Notes: generated from the letters alone by a model not told the origin. Positions 1 through 8,589 are shown, numbered from the stretch's first letter. The stretch is 32,624 nt of DNA from SURF-21 sp964529285 (GCA_964529285.1 CAZGWK010000036.1:1-32624); one strand, 5' to 3'. Program-made: numbers and translations.

Positions 1-1
1 G

Positions 2-55
2 GCATCCCACGACCTCTTCGACTACGAGAGATTGTCGGGCGAGAAGCTCGCGTAA
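2..55 (+). CDS. C-terminal end of an unidentified protein (partial)
   Basis: A reading frame open from the window edge ends at TAA (53-55) and encodes about 17 residues finishing DYERLSGEKLA. It converges on the DUF1667 gene, whose stop lies 15 bases further on. The piece is too short to assign a family. It is called only because it fills the edge neatly and no other gene explains these bases. Confidence 0.35.
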   Translation, partial: ASHDLFDYERLSGEKLA

Positions 56-69
56 GATATGCGATCCCG

Positions 70-441
70 CTAATGGTTTTCCGAGTCGAGCCTGCGTGAG
101 GCGACCACGTCCACCCCGGTAGCGAGGATGTCGGGATAGATCACCTGCCCGTCCGCTATGGGAGCATCCACCACCACATCGGCAAGTGCCTTGACCGCGT
201 CCCTGATCATGCGCTTGGGTATCGGCGCTTCGCTGACCACCGGCAGCAGCGGCAGCGTACCACCCGACACCCTCACGGTGGTGATCACCATGCGGCGCGG
301 GTCCTTGAACTCCTCCACTGCATACTTCTCTCCCACCTTGCAGTCGGCGCCTTTTACCTCTAGCACCTCGCCGTTTTCCTCGCTGAGCTCGAGGGTGCAG
401 CCCAGGGGGCAGTTTATGCACAGGAACTCATGTTTCTTCAT
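70..441 (-). CDS. DUF1667 protein, small Fe-S-type partner of the GlpA/GlpB-like oxidoreductases
   Basis: This 123-aa protein starts with a cysteine cluster C8-x2-C11-x3-C15-x18-C34, the spacing seen in [4Fe-4S] domains of molybdopterin enzymes, so it probably binds one iron-sulfur cluster. Proteins of this family (DUF1667) are usually encoded directly after a GlpA-like dehydrogenase and a FAD/NAD oxidoreductase, exactly as here. Its ATG lies inside the end of the upstream gene (14-base overlap), indicating translational coupling and probably a three-subunit complex. I infer a role in passing electrons from the flavoproteins. The acceptor is unknown. Family assignment is confident and function is not. 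Confidence 0.85.
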   Translation of the reverse strand: MKKHEFLCINCPLGCTLELSEENGEVLEVKGADCKVGEKYAVEEFKDPRRMVITTVRVSGGTLPLLPVVSEAPIPKRMIRDAVKALADVVVDAPIADGQVIYPDILATGVDVVASRRLDSENH

Positions 442-1693
442 GCGGGATCACTTCCAGCGTGATGTCCTTCGCCCTGCCCGCGGCGCCGGACGCTCCTATC
501 TGCGCGTGTATCATCTCGGGCGGCCTCACCATCTTCGACTTGCGGGAATAGACCGGCTCCCCTTCTATGAGCACCGTGGACCTCACCGCCCGCTCGGGGT
601 GCTCGACGCGGAAATAGAAATCTACGCCCCGGCCGAGGTTGCGCACCAGCTGCGGCAACACGAACCTCACGTTCCTGCCGGGGCTGACCCGTATGGGGGT
701 CCTCGTCTTCTTCTTCCCAAGCACGTACTCGGCCGCTCCCCTCCCCGCCGCCTCGGCGGAGCGGGTCACCCAGTCTACGAGGTCGAACACCGCCACCACG
801 TTGCCGCAGGCGAAGATGCCGTCTGCGGAGGTGTGCATGGTCTCGTCCACCACCGGCCCGTGCGTGACGGGGTCCAGCTCTATCCCCGCCTGCAGCGAGA
901 GCTCGTTCTCGGGGATGAGTCCCACGGAGAGGACCAGGGAGTCGCAGGGTATGAGCCGTTCCGTCTCCCTGATGGGCCTCAACGCCTCGTCCACCTGCGC
1001 CACCGTCACTGCCTCCACCCTCTTGCGCCCGTGTATGAAGGTGACGGTGTGGGACAGGTGCAGGGGGATGTCGTAGTCGTGCAGGCACTGCACCACGTTG
1101 CGGGAGAGGCCGCCCGCGTGGGCCATGATCTCGTACACGCCTTCAACCTCGGCTCCCTCCAAGGTAAACCTGCGCGCCATGATCAGCCCGATGTCGCCCG
1201 AGCCCAGGATGACCACGCGCCTGCCGGGCATGATGCCCTCGATGTTTATGTCCCTCTGGGCGGCACCGGCGCAGATGACTCCCGCCGGCCGGTAGCCGGG
1301 GAGCATGACCTGGTGGCGGGTCCTCTCGCGGCAGCCCATGGCCAGCACTATGGAGCTGGGCTCTATCTCGAAGACGCCTTCCCGGGAGTTCACCGCGGTG
1401 ATGCGGCGGTCCGGCGCCATCTCCAGCACCATGGTATCGAGCTTGACGTCGATGTCCGCCGCCTCCACGCGGTCGATGTAGCGCTGCGCGTACTGGGGCC
1501 CGGTCAGCACCTCGTCGAAGACTATGGACCCGAAGCCGTCGTGGATGCACTGGGGGAGTATGCCGCCCAGCTCGACGTCGCGCTCGATGAGCATGACGTC
1601 GGCAAGGCCCGCCTCCCGCGCCGCCAGGGCCGCCCCCAGGCCGGCGGGCCCGGCGCCGATGACCACGCAGTCCGGCCTCCGAGCGGCGCTCAT
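428..1693 (-). CDS. FAD/NAD(P)-dependent oxidoreductase, GlpB-like second subunit
   Basis: The 421-aa protein opens with a Rossmann FAD motif (VVIGAGPAGLGAALAA) and has a second dinucleotide-binding motif (VVILGSGDIGLIMA) near the middle, the two-dinucleotide fold of pyridine nucleotide-disulfide oxidoreductases. A late 'DGIFACGN' FAD-binding signature is also present. The start at 1693 gives a 4-base ATGA overlap with the stop of the GlpA-like gene. An upstream in-frame extension inside that gene is only a shadow. Context suggests it accepts electrons from the GlpA-like subunit, much as GlpB does in anaerobic glycerol-3-phosphate dehydrogenase, although it is not a close GlpB homologue. Physiological acceptor unknown. 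Confidence 0.85.
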   Translation of the reverse strand: MSAARRPDCVVIGAGPAGLGAALAAREAGLADVMLIERDVELGGILPQCIHDGFGSIVFDEVLTGPQYAQRYIDRVEAADIDVKLDTMVLEMAPDRRITAVNSREGVFEIEPSSIVLAMGCRERTRHQVMLPGYRPAGVICAGAAQRDINIEGIMPGRRVVILGSGDIGLIMARRFTLEGAEVEGVYEIMAHAGGLSRNVVQCLHDYDIPLHLSHTVTFIHGRKRVEAVTVAQVDEALRPIRETERLIPCDSLVLSVGLIPENELSLQAGIELDPVTHGPVVDETMHTSADGIFACGNVVAVFDLVDWVTRSAEAAGRGAAEYVLGKKKTRTPIRVSPGRNVRFVLPQLVRNLGRGVDFYFRVEHPERAVRSTVLIEGEPVYSRKSKMVRPPEMIHAQIGASGAAGRAKDITLEVIPHEET

Positions 1694-3243
1694 GCGGTCT
1701 CGCCCCTGAGGAAATCCTTGGCCGTCCCGACGAAGACCGGGGAGCCCTCCCCGTCCTTGGTGACCGCGGTGACGGGGATGCCCAGCTCCCGGGCGAGGAT
1801 GGCCGCCACGCGGTTGTGGCAGAAACCCCCCTGGCACCTGCCCATGCCGGTGCGGGTGCGGCGCTTCACCGCGTCCATGTTGGTGGCGGGGATGACGCCG
1901 TGTATCGCGTTCAGCACCTCCATCTCGGTCACCGTCTCGCAGCGGCAGATGACGTGGCCCCAGCGCGCGTCCTCCCGGATGAGGTCGTTGCGTTCGGCGT
2001 TGGAGAGCAAAAGGAACCGCTTGGGTTTCGGCCGCACCGGGTCGAAGTCCGGCCGGGGTTCTGCGGGCATGCCCAGATCGTGCAGGATGCCGATGACCAT
2101 CTCGGCGATGGCGGGGGCGGAGGCCAGCCCCGGCGACTGGATGCCCGCCACGTTAACGAAGCCGTGCACCGCATCCGAGGCCCCGATGACGAATTCCTCC
2201 TCCAGGGTGGGGGCGCGGATGCCGCTGAAGGCGGAGATGAGGGCGTCGCGGGGGAAATCGGGAAGGAGGTAATGGAACCTCTCGAAGATCTCCTCTATCT
2301 CCTCGGCGGAGATGGAGGTGTCGTACTTGTCGCCGGTCTCGATGGCGGTGGGCCCCAGCTGCAGGTTGCCCTCGTCGGTGGGCATGGCCCCGCCTCCCTT
2401 GCTCTGGGTGGTCTTCTGGCCGGGCATGCGGAACTCGGCGACGCTCGATTTGACGTACTCGGCGGTCACCTGGCGGTCGAAAAGGAGGGTGGCTCCCTTG
2501 CGGGGATGGATAACGAAACCTCCCGCTCCCGCCATGTCCGCAACCTCGTCGGCGAACACGCCCGCCGCGTTCACCACCATGGAGGTCTCGATCTCTCCGC
2601 GGTCCGTGACCACCGCCCTTACCGTGCCGTTTTCCACCCGGAACCCGGTGACCTCCGTACCTGTGAACACCCTGGCCCCGTTGATGACCGCATGCTCCGC
2701 CAAGGCTATGGTCAGCTTGTAGGGGCTGATGAGCCCGTAGGTCTCGTCGAACACCCCGGCTACGGCCTCCCGCGTGACGTTGGGTTCCCTGCGGAAGACC
2801 TCGTCACGCGTGAGCGTGCGCAAGCCTTTTATCCCGGCCTTCTCGCCGAAGGCAACGATGGCTTCCGGTATCTTCCTGGTGAGGAGCTCCTGCCTCTCCT
2901 CCTCGGTCATATCCCCGGCGCCGTCGGCGGGGACGGCGCGCTGCGTCACCACGATGAGCAGCCCGTGCCTTATAACATCTACGCCCAGGCCGCTGACGAA
3001 CTCGTCGTAGAGCTGGTTGCCGCGCACGTTGAGCTTCTGCTTCAGCGTCCCGGCGTCCTCTCCGATGCCCGAGTGCACCTCGGCGTTATTGGCCTTGCTG
3101 GTGCCGCAGGACACGTCGCTCTCCTTCTCCAGGATGACCACGTCCGGGGTGTAGCGCGTTGCCTCCCTGGCGATGGAGCAGCCGATGACGCCGCCGCCGA
3201 CTATCACTATCCCTGCGCGCGAGGGTAAGGGTGCTCGTTCCAA
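1690..3243 (-). CDS. glpA: GlpA-like FAD-dependent glycerol-3-phosphate dehydrogenase with C-terminal [2Fe-2S] domain
   Basis: This 517-aa protein has an N-terminal FAD-binding motif (IVIVGGGVIGCSIA, residues 13-26), a DAO-type oxidoreductase body, and a BFD-like [2Fe-2S] domain at the C terminus with C433-x-C435 and C470-x4-C475. That arrangement matches anaerobic GlpA, which oxidises sn-glycerol-3-phosphate to dihydroxyacetone phosphate. The start is TTG at 3241-3243, supported by AGAGGAC nine bases upstream. It is first in a tightly overlapping three-gene unit with the GlpB-like protein and DUF1667. Substrate is inferred from family. Related 'GlpA' paralogues may act on other 2-hydroxy compounds, so the symbol is provisional. 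Confidence 0.82.
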   Translation of the reverse strand: MERAPLPSRAGIVIVGGGVIGCSIAREATRYTPDVVILEKESDVSCGTSKANNAEVHSGIGEDAGTLKQKLNVRGNQLYDEFVSGLGVDVIRHGLLIVVTQRAVPADGAGDMTEEERQELLTRKIPEAIVAFGEKAGIKGLRTLTRDEVFRREPNVTREAVAGVFDETYGLISPYKLTIALAEHAVINGARVFTGTEVTGFRVENGTVRAVVTDRGEIETSMVVNAAGVFADEVADMAGAGGFVIHPRKGATLLFDRQVTAEYVKSSVAEFRMPGQKTTQSKGGGAMPTDEGNLQLGPTAIETGDKYDTSISAEEIEEIFERFHYLLPDFPRDALISAFSGIRAPTLEEEFVIGASDAVHGFVNVAGIQSPGLASAPAIAEMVIGILHDLGMPAEPRPDFDPVRPKPKRFLLLSNAERNDLIREDARWGHVICRCETVTEMEVLNAIHGVIPATNMDAVKRRTRTGMGRCQGGFCHNRVAAILARELGIPVTAVTKDGEGSPVFVGTAKDFLRGETA

Positions 3244-3303
3244 CCGTATACCGTCCTCTTTAATGCGTTCTTAATCCTTCGGCCCGCTCATACCATTCTA
3301 CCC

Positions 3304-3403
3304 NNNNNNNNNNNNNNNNNNNNNNNNNNNNNNNNNNNNNNNNNNNNNNNNNNNNNNNNNNNNNNNNNNNNNNNNNNNNNNNNNNNNNNNNNNNNNNNNN
3401 NNN
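3304..3403. other. Assembly gap (100 N)
   Basis: Exactly 100 N separate the glpA promoter side from the msrB upstream region. The round number indicates a placeholder of unknown true length. The flanks share no obvious overlap. The promoter of the glp-like unit, and possibly whole genes, may be missing here. Confidence 0.95.
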
Positions 3404-3501
3404 AGTTGACGTGGAACATACAGCCGGGGCCCGGATGGGAATAGATTATATATATAGGTAGGATAAAGGATACGGGCCTGATAGAGAGAGGGTTTGAAAA
3501 A

Positions 3502-3873
3502 ATGGCAGAAAAAAAGCTTACACCAGAAGAAGAGAGGGTCATAGTGCACAAGGGCACGGAAAGGCCCTTCACCGGGGAGTATACCGACCTTTTTGACCCC
3601 GGCACATACGTATGCCGCAGATGCGGTGCCGAACTCTACCGCTCGCAGGACAAGTTCCATTCCAGCTGCGGCTGGCCAAGTTTCGACGAGGAGATAGAAG
3701 GCGCGGTGAAAAGGCAGACGGATGCAGACGGCATGAGGACGGAGATAATGTGCGCGAAGTGCGGGGGGCATCTGGGGCACGTCTTCGAGGGAGAGAGGTT
3801 CACCCCCAAGAACACCCGCCACTGTGTCAACTCCATATCCATGAGGTTTATCCCCGATGACAATTCAGAATAG
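3502..3873 (+). CDS. msrB: Peptide-methionine (R)-S-oxide reductase MsrB
   Basis: MsrB reduces the R epimer of methionine sulfoxide in oxidised proteins. The 123-aa sequence has the zinc-binding pairs C38-x2-C41 and C84-x2-C87 and the catalytic Cys in 'TRHCVNS' (C108). The 'CGWPSF' segment typical of the family is also present. The start follows a purine-rich site (AGAGAGAGGG) nine bases upstream. The 3' end overlaps msrA by 17 bases, so the two are translationally coupled. Full length and intact. Confidence 0.97.
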   Translation: MAEKKLTPEEERVIVHKGTERPFTGEYTDLFDPGTYVCRRCGAELYRSQDKFHSSCGWPSFDEEIEGAVKRQTDADGMRTEIMCAKCGGHLGHVFEGERFTPKNTRHCVNSISMRFIPDDNSE

Positions 3874-4384
3874 CCACGAAACCATCGTCCTGGGAGGGGG
3901 ATGTTTCTGGTGCACGGAGGCTCTCCTGAACACGCTCGCGGGCGTATACAGGGCCACCCCCGGTTATGCGGGAGGACACACTCAGGACCCCACCTACCGC
4001 CAGGTCTGCAACGGAGGCACCGGGCATGCAGAGGTAGTCGAGGTGGAATACGACCCGGAGGTTATCTCACTGGAGGACCTGCTGGAGGTGTTCTTCGCCA
4101 CGCACGACCCCACGTCATTGAACCGGCAGGGCGCTGACGTCGGCACTCAGTACAGGTCCATCATCCTCTACGACTCGCTGCAGCAGAGGGAGCGGGTGGA
4201 GAAGATCATCGCAAGGCTGGCCAAGGATTACGACCGGCCCATCGTCACCGAGGTGAAGGAACTGGAGAGGTTCTATCCCGCCGAGGACTATCACCAGAGA
4301 TACTACGAGAAAAACCCCAACCAGCCCTACTGCCGCGCGGTCATCTCGCCCAAGCTGGCGAAGCTGCGCAAGAAGAACGGCTGA
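3857..4384 (+). CDS. msrA: Peptide-methionine (S)-S-oxide reductase MsrA
   Basis: The 175-aa protein carries the family's GCFWC motif at residues 15-19, with Cys16 as catalytic nucleophile, and the conserved C-terminal 'DYHQRYYEKNP' segment with a likely resolving Cys soon after. It reduces the S epimer of methionine sulfoxide, complementing MsrB encoded just upstream with a 17-base overlap. Together they form a complete two-enzyme methionine repair unit. No signal peptide is seen, so both should act in the cytoplasm. Confidence 0.97.
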   Translation: MTIQNSHETIVLGGGCFWCTEALLNTLAGVYRATPGYAGGHTQDPTYRQVCNGGTGHAEVVEVEYDPEVISLEDLLEVFFATHDPTSLNRQGADVGTQYRSIILYDSLQQRERVEKIIARLAKDYDRPIVTEVKELERFYPAEDYHQRYYEKNPNQPYCRAVISPKLAKLRKKNG

Positions 4385-4556
4385 GCCTCCAGGTTGAATC
4401 CAGCAAAGGCCTGGGCTTGCGGGCGTTTGTGGATATAGTTTCCGTGACGCGTAACCGAGCGCCCGCGGCGAAATCCCCCTGGCGATGCACTTCAATACAA
4501 CTTAACCCTCTCCGACAGAAGGCCGATATAGACCTTGATCAGAGGGAGGTATTGAG

Positions 4557-5180
4557 ATGAAAGCGGAGAAGGGCTCCAGTGAAAGACCGCGTATCGAGAT
4601 AACACCCGAGAGCTCTCTTGCCGACGAGGGACTTCAGATCAGGCTCGCAGGCTTCAAGCCGCGGCAGCGGTTGACCCTCAGTGCATCGCTCATGGATGAT
4701 GGTGGAAAGGTTTGGGAGTCGCATGCCGTTTTCACCTGTGATACAGAGGGCGAGCTGGATTTGCCACGGGCAAAACCGTCCTCGGGGACCTACAGGGGAG
4801 CCGATGCCATGGGCCTGTTCTGGTCCATGTCTCCTCGAGACGCGCANNNNNNNNNNNNNNNNNNNNNNNNNNNNNNNNNNNNNNNNNNNNNNNNNNNNNN
4901 NNNNNNNNNNNNNNNNNNNNNNNNNNNNNNNNNNNNNNNNNNNNNNCGCATCGCCGTGGAGCGGCTCGATAAAGCCAGCCACCCCTATGCATACGAACAC
5001 CTGGATTACGACGGAGCCGGCCACGTGGTCTTCCTTCCTTACCACCCGACCAGCGTTGGCTATACCCGCGTTTTCTCCGGCATGGCCCTGGATTTCGGCG
5101 GCAGCCCCGCGGCGAACGCACGCGCCAGCGCCGACTCCTGGCAGAAGATGCTGCGCTTCCTCGCGGACAACCTGGCTTGA
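4557..5180 (+). CDS. Acyl-CoA thioester hydrolase / BAAT-type protein, interior missing in a gap
   Basis: The N-terminal 96 residues look like the beta-sandwich domain of the acyl-CoA thioesterase/bile acid-CoA:amino acid N-acyltransferase family ('ITPESSLADEGLQIRLAGF', 'GTYRGADAMGLFWSM'). The C-terminal 77 residues match the end of the BAAT alpha/beta-hydrolase domain, including 'GAGH', 'PY.PT' and a terminal 'ADSWQKMLRFL' helix. The 100-N gap separates them. Family members are roughly 420 residues, so about 250 residues, including the catalytic nucleophile, are missing and the frame across the N run is accidental. The start follows GGGAGGT with good spacing. Probable role: hydrolysis or transfer of acyl groups from CoA. 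Confidence 0.78.
   Translation: MKAEKGSSERPRIEITPESSLADEGLQIRLAGFKPRQRLTLSASLMDDGGKVWESHAVFTCDTEGELDLPRAKPSSGTYRGADAMGLFWSMSPRDAXXXXXXXXXXXXXXXXXXXXXXXXXXXXXXXXXXRIAVERLDKASHPYAYEHLDYDGAGHVVFLPYHPTSVGYTRVFSGMALDFGGSPAANARASADSWQKMLRFLADNLA
4847..4946. other. Assembly gap (100 N) inside the BAAT-type gene
   Basis: A placeholder gap. Comparison with the usual length of the family suggests that the true distance is several hundred bases longer than 100. The flanks share only four bases, so this is not a duplicated-end gap like the one at 16284. Confidence 0.95.
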
Positions 5181-5280
5181 AGGGCCTGCTTCGAAGGCTG
5201 ACATCATGCTCATCGCCGGTAAGGCGCAATAAAAACGTTATTCGCTATACTGTATTTGGCGCATAGAAAAGGAGCAGGTC

Positions 5281-6000
5281 ATGCTGGTCGAGAAGATCGC
5301 GTCCCTCGCCGGGCAAGCAGCCGGTGACCGTCGCCTCGCCGAGGTCATTGTGGGGTTGGGCTTTACGCTGGCATACCTCGATGACGGTGCCTGCGGCGTG
5401 GCCTACACATTGCGCGACGAGCTGGAGCGGGGCTGCGACGCCTTCGCAGAAGCCGGAAAGATGAGCGGCAGGGGGGTCGAGGAGGTCATTTCCTGGATGG
5501 GCGGCAGCTCCATCATCGCCTCCTCCATCGCCCTCGCAGCGGCCAATGCCCTGCTGCTGCCGCCGCAGGAAGCCTTCGGCGCCGACCTCATCGCTTCCCT
5601 CGGCCTCAAACCGGGCGAGCGCGTGGTAACGGTGGGAAGGTTCCGTCCCATGGAAGCGCGGCTCGAGGCCATGGGAGTCGAGTTGGAGGTGGTCGAGAGG
5701 GGAGATCGCCATACCCCCTTGAAAAGCTGTGACGTAGTCCTCATCACCGCCACCTCCATCATCAACAATACCCTGGAAGGGATCCTGGACAAGATAGCGG
5801 GAGCACGGGAGGCCGCCATCCTCGGCCCCAGCGCCCCTTACGCGCCGGGTGCGTTCGAGGGCTCAGCGGTGACCGTTCTCGCCGGATCGGTGGTCTCGGA
5901 CCCGGAGAGCGTGCGCAGGGTAATAAGCGAAGGCGGCGGTACGCAGACCATGGGAAAGGCACTGCACAGATGGATGGTGCGAGTCGGTCATGGACGGTAA
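5281..6000 (+). CDS. DUF364 (putative heavy-metal-chelation, Rossmann-like) protein
   Basis: The 239-aa protein has the two-part layout of the DUF4213/DUF364 family: an N-terminal enolase-like half ('GLGFTLAYLDDGACGVAYTL') and a C-terminal Rossmann-like half with 'VGRFRPM', 'DVVLITATSIINNTLEGIL' and 'AILGPSAPYAPGAFE'. Family members are proposed to bind metals and often lie near metal-uptake or metalloenzyme genes. The reaction is not established. The ATG is preceded by AGGAG at suitable spacing. No signal peptide or membrane segment. The formate dehydrogenase cluster is nearby, but nothing in the sequence links them directly. Confidence 0.85.
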   Translation: MLVEKIASLAGQAAGDRRLAEVIVGLGFTLAYLDDGACGVAYTLRDELERGCDAFAEAGKMSGRGVEEVISWMGGSSIIASSIALAAANALLLPPQEAFGADLIASLGLKPGERVVTVGRFRPMEARLEAMGVELEVVERGDRHTPLKSCDVVLITATSIINNTLEGILDKIAGAREAAILGPSAPYAPGAFEGSAVTVLAGSVVSDPESVRRVISEGGGTQTMGKALHRWMVRVGHGR

Positions 6001-6053
6001 GGACTCGCCGTATCCAGGCGACTGGCAGGGATTGTCGAGACGCGAGGTCAGAT

Positions 6054-6641
6054 ATGGATGCCCGCGGGATCGGACCGAAGCTATATGCGGTATGCATCTG
6101 CTTCCTGCTCCTGCTTCTGCTTCTTCTCCTGGCCGCACCTGATCCCCCCGCCTGCGCACATGGCCCGCATGGAACATCTTACTCATCAAGTGAGGAGAGC
6201 TACGAAGAAACGGCCACATCTCCCATCGCGGTGCAACTGGAGGAACTGGCCGGCAGCAACTACGGCAACTACGGCATCTACCTCAACGTCCCGGGAACCG
6301 GAGAGCAGGCGGGATACCGGGAGGACGAGGTCTTCTACGCAGCCAGCTGCTACAAACTGTTCCTGGTGATGTACATCTACGAGGGCGCCGCGCGAGGAGA
6401 GATGGACTTAGGCAGGGTCATCACCCTTCAGGCCGGAGACCTGGAGGGCGAGGAGGGCGTGATCCAGAACTCAGGCACGAGCTTCACGACGCGGGAGTGC
6501 TGCCGTTACGCCATCGTATACAGCGACAACGTCGCCGCGAGCATGCTCAAGCGCGCCTACGGCTACCACAAGTGTTGTGCCTCGACAACGCCGGAAACAC
6601 CACCGCCACTGTATCTGTCAGCTCGCTGGCCGGGACGGTAA
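6054..6641 (+). pseudogene. Class A beta-lactamase-like serine hydrolase, truncated N-terminal part
   Basis: From the ATG at 6054 there is a hydrophobic signal segment (long Leu run, residues 17-27), then a class A beta-lactamase-like domain with S98-x-x-K101 ('ASCYK') and an SDN motif at 157-159 ('YSDNVAASML'). Homology ends near 'YGYHK' (about 6570). A normal domain would continue more than 100 residues, to a K[ST]G motif that is absent. The remaining residues to the stop at 6639-6641 look out of frame, because the +2-shifted frame encodes a surface-repeat module from 6572. It is therefore either a truncated gene or a chimeric join. Many such 'Beta-lactamase2' proteins are secreted and not resistance enzymes. 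Confidence 0.65.
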
Positions 6642-6910
6642 GACCCGCGGGACGCAGGATACGCGTCCCTCCACGCAGCACCGTGACGCTGCGCTTGAGC
6701 CAGGTTTTCGGGACGGGAGAGGACCTCGCGCTGCGCGTAGAATCGGACCTTCCCATCCTGGCTGAGGAAGCGGCCTATTACGCGCANNNNNNNNNNNNNN
6801 NNNNNNNNNNNNNNNNNNNNNNNNNNNNNNNNNNNNNNNNNNNNNNNNNNNNNNNNNNNNNNNNNNNNNNNNNNNNNNNNNNNNNNGAGCAGATCGTTTA
6901 CCTTGAATGA
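6572..6910 (+). pseudogene. Fragment of a 'FAEGYTG'-type surface repeat, interrupted by a gap
   Basis: In the frame shifted from the beta-lactamase-like piece, residues from 'VLCLDNAGNTTATVSV' through 'VPPRSTVTLRL' to 'LALRVESDLPILAEEAAYY' align by eye with the repeat unit of the large protein at 27388-30198 ('LCLQNPGDTEAVVQV', 'VPPQSRITIRV', 'PIVVERPMYF'). The start of the repeat is missing and the rest runs into the gap at 6787. After the gap only seven codons precede TGA at 6908-6910. The original gene was probably a signal peptide, catalytic domain and surface repeats. Confidence 0.6.
6787..6886. other. Assembly gap (100 N)
   Basis: A 100-base placeholder inside the surface-repeat fragment. 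True length unknown. No shared flanking overlap. Confidence 0.95.
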
Positions 6911-6955
6911 ACAGACCCTGCCTCAATGCTCCGATTGTGATAAGCTGCCTTTGAG

Positions 6956-7720
6956 ATGCACGAATCAAAAGTCGGCGGTATAGCATTTGCAGCCGGCCGG
7001 TGGCCCCCGGACCCGGACCTTCCCACCATCGTGTTCATCCACGGCTCCGGCGGCTCTAGCATCCTGTGGAGGGACCAGGTCGAGGCCCTCGCGGACAGCA
7101 TGAACACCATCGCCCTGGACCTGCCGGGGCACGGCCGAAGCGAGGGCGGAGGTATGGACAGCATCGCGGATTATGCCGCGGCGGTCGATTCGTTCGTCGC
7201 TTCGCTTGGCGTATCCCAACCCGTGATATGCGGCCTCAGCATCGGCGGCGCGATAGTCCTGCAGCTGCTCCTGGAGGCGCCGGAAAAGTACGAGGCTGGC
7301 GTCGTCGTGAACTCGGGGGCGAGGTTGAGGGTGATGCCGCTCATCTTCGAGACCCTGGAGAAGGACTTCGAGGGCTTCATCAACGCGTCGTACGCTTTCA
7401 GCATCTCGGAGAAAACGGACCCTTCAAAAGTAAAACCTCTGGTCGATGCCATGGCCCAGTGCCCCCCCACCGTCACCTGCGGCGATTTCTCGGCATGCGA
7501 TGCTTTCGACGTCATGGAACGGCTGGACGAGATCGAGGCTCCCATCCTGGTCCTGACCGCGTCGGACGACAAGATGACCCCCGCGAAATACGGCACCTTC
7601 ATGGCGGACAGCATCAGGAACTCCACCATCGTCAATATCGCGGATGCCGGCCACCTCTCTCCCATGGAGAAACCGGGGGACGTAATCCGGGCGATAGCGG
7701 AATTTGTGTTGTCGCTCTAA
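6956..7720 (+). CDS. Alpha/beta hydrolase
   Basis: The 254-aa protein shows the alpha/beta-hydrolase signature: oxyanion-hole 'FIHGSGGS' (28-34), 'DLPGHGRS' (55-62), nucleophile elbow GLSIGG with Ser95, an acidic residue in 'TASDDKMTP' (D204/D205), and catalytic His233 in 'DAGHLSP'. It resembles small carboxylesterases or 2-hydroxymuconate-semialdehyde-hydrolase-like enzymes. The substrate cannot be told. No signal peptide, so cytoplasmic. The start lacks a clear Shine-Dalgarno site. Its stop codon overlaps that of convergent fdhE. Confidence 0.9.
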   Translation: MHESKVGGIAFAAGRWPPDPDLPTIVFIHGSGGSSILWRDQVEALADSMNTIALDLPGHGRSEGGGMDSIADYAAAVDSFVASLGVSQPVICGLSIGGAIVLQLLLEAPEKYEAGVVVNSGARLRVMPLIFETLEKDFEGFINASYAFSISEKTDPSKVKPLVDAMAQCPPTVTCGDFSACDAFDVMERLDEIEAPILVLTASDDKMTPAKYGTFMADSIRNSTIVNIADAGHLSPMEKPGDVIRAIAEFVLSL

Positions 7721-8589
7721 GCGGGCTGCAGCCCTTCCTGCTCGGCGGCTCGGTCCAGCCCGATCAGCTCGCTTACGATGTTGTCCAGAGGAAGAACGGC
7801 ATCTCTTTGAGTCGAGCGAAGGTCGACGTTTTTCACGTAACGCCTGCATGCAGCACAGTAGTAGGCACGGTACGAAGCGTGGTCCTCGAGGTAGAGGTAT
7901 TCCAGGGAGCCGTCCGCGCCCTGCGAGCAGAAAGGACAGGTTGCCCTCTGCACGTTCCACAAGGTATGACAGAGCTTGCATTCCAGCAGCCACAACCCAT
8001 CTCCCTGTCTGAATTCACCCATCAGCGGACCCGTGCCACAGATGGGGCAGTAGCCATTCTGCCACAGGGAATGGTCGATGCCGTCCTGAAGCTCCCCGGC
8101 GCACCTCCTGTAGAAGGGCACCAGGCTCTCCCATAGCACACCGGCGGCCAGGCCGGCATCGATCGCGCCCTCACCCGCGCTACCCAGGTCGAGGCCCCCT
8201 CCCCCCAGCAGCCGTTCCCTGGTCTCGGTAAAGCGCTCGTCGTCCAGGCCGTCCCATTGCAGGAGTTCCCCGCAGCCGGAGAATCCTCCCTCCTTCCTGG
8301 TTTCGAACGCGGAGCAGATAGCGGAGACCACGCCGCGCAATTCCGGCATGGAAACAGGGATTTCCGCGTCCCGGAGCAGGGGGCTTCCGCGCCTCAGGCT
8401 CTTCTCGATATCCGTATCGGAGAGATCCGCCATGCACTCTATCTCCGATATGGCCTTCTGCTGCACCTCCATTACGGCGCCATAGAAGTCCAATGCGGGC
8501 GCGAAGTCCGGGAACATCCTCTTGTATCTTTCCACCGCTTCCCGGACGCCGGCTGCGCCGAGGTCCCTGGTTTCGATCCTGATAGTCAT
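7717..8589 (-). CDS. fdhE: Formate dehydrogenase accessory protein FdhE
   Basis: The 290-aa protein has the FdhE C-terminal rubredoxin-like region with several CxxC pairs ('CPICGTGP', 'CKLCHTLW', 'CPFCSQG', 'CAACRRYVK'), which bind iron or zinc. The N-terminal half is helical and less conserved. FdhE is required for assembly or activation of respiratory FDH-N/FDH-O before export. Its position at the end of the fdnG-fdnH-rnfC-rnfD run strongly supports the formate dehydrogenase assignment of that cluster. The ATG follows GGGAAGGCGG. Its stop overlaps the stop of the convergent hydrolase gene. A strong hairpin lies between it and rnfD. Confidence 0.92.
   Translation of the reverse strand: MTIRIETRDLGAAGVREAVERYKRMFPDFAPALDFYGAVMEVQQKAISEIECMADLSDTDIEKSLRRGSPLLRDAEIPVSMPELRGVVSAICSAFETRKEGGFSGCGELLQWDGLDDERFTETRERLLGGGGLDLGSAGEGAIDAGLAAGVLWESLVPFYRRCAGELQDGIDHSLWQNGYCPICGTGPLMGEFRQGDGLWLLECKLCHTLWNVQRATCPFCSQGADGSLEYLYLEDHASYRAYYCAACRRYVKNVDLRSTQRDAVLPLDNIVSELIGLDRAAEQEGLQPA

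Noticed and set aside
4841..6786. Same ACGCGCA heptamer immediately before the gaps at 4847 and 6787
   Set aside because: Seven bases is too short to argue a shared repeat, and the right flanks differ. Likely coincidence.
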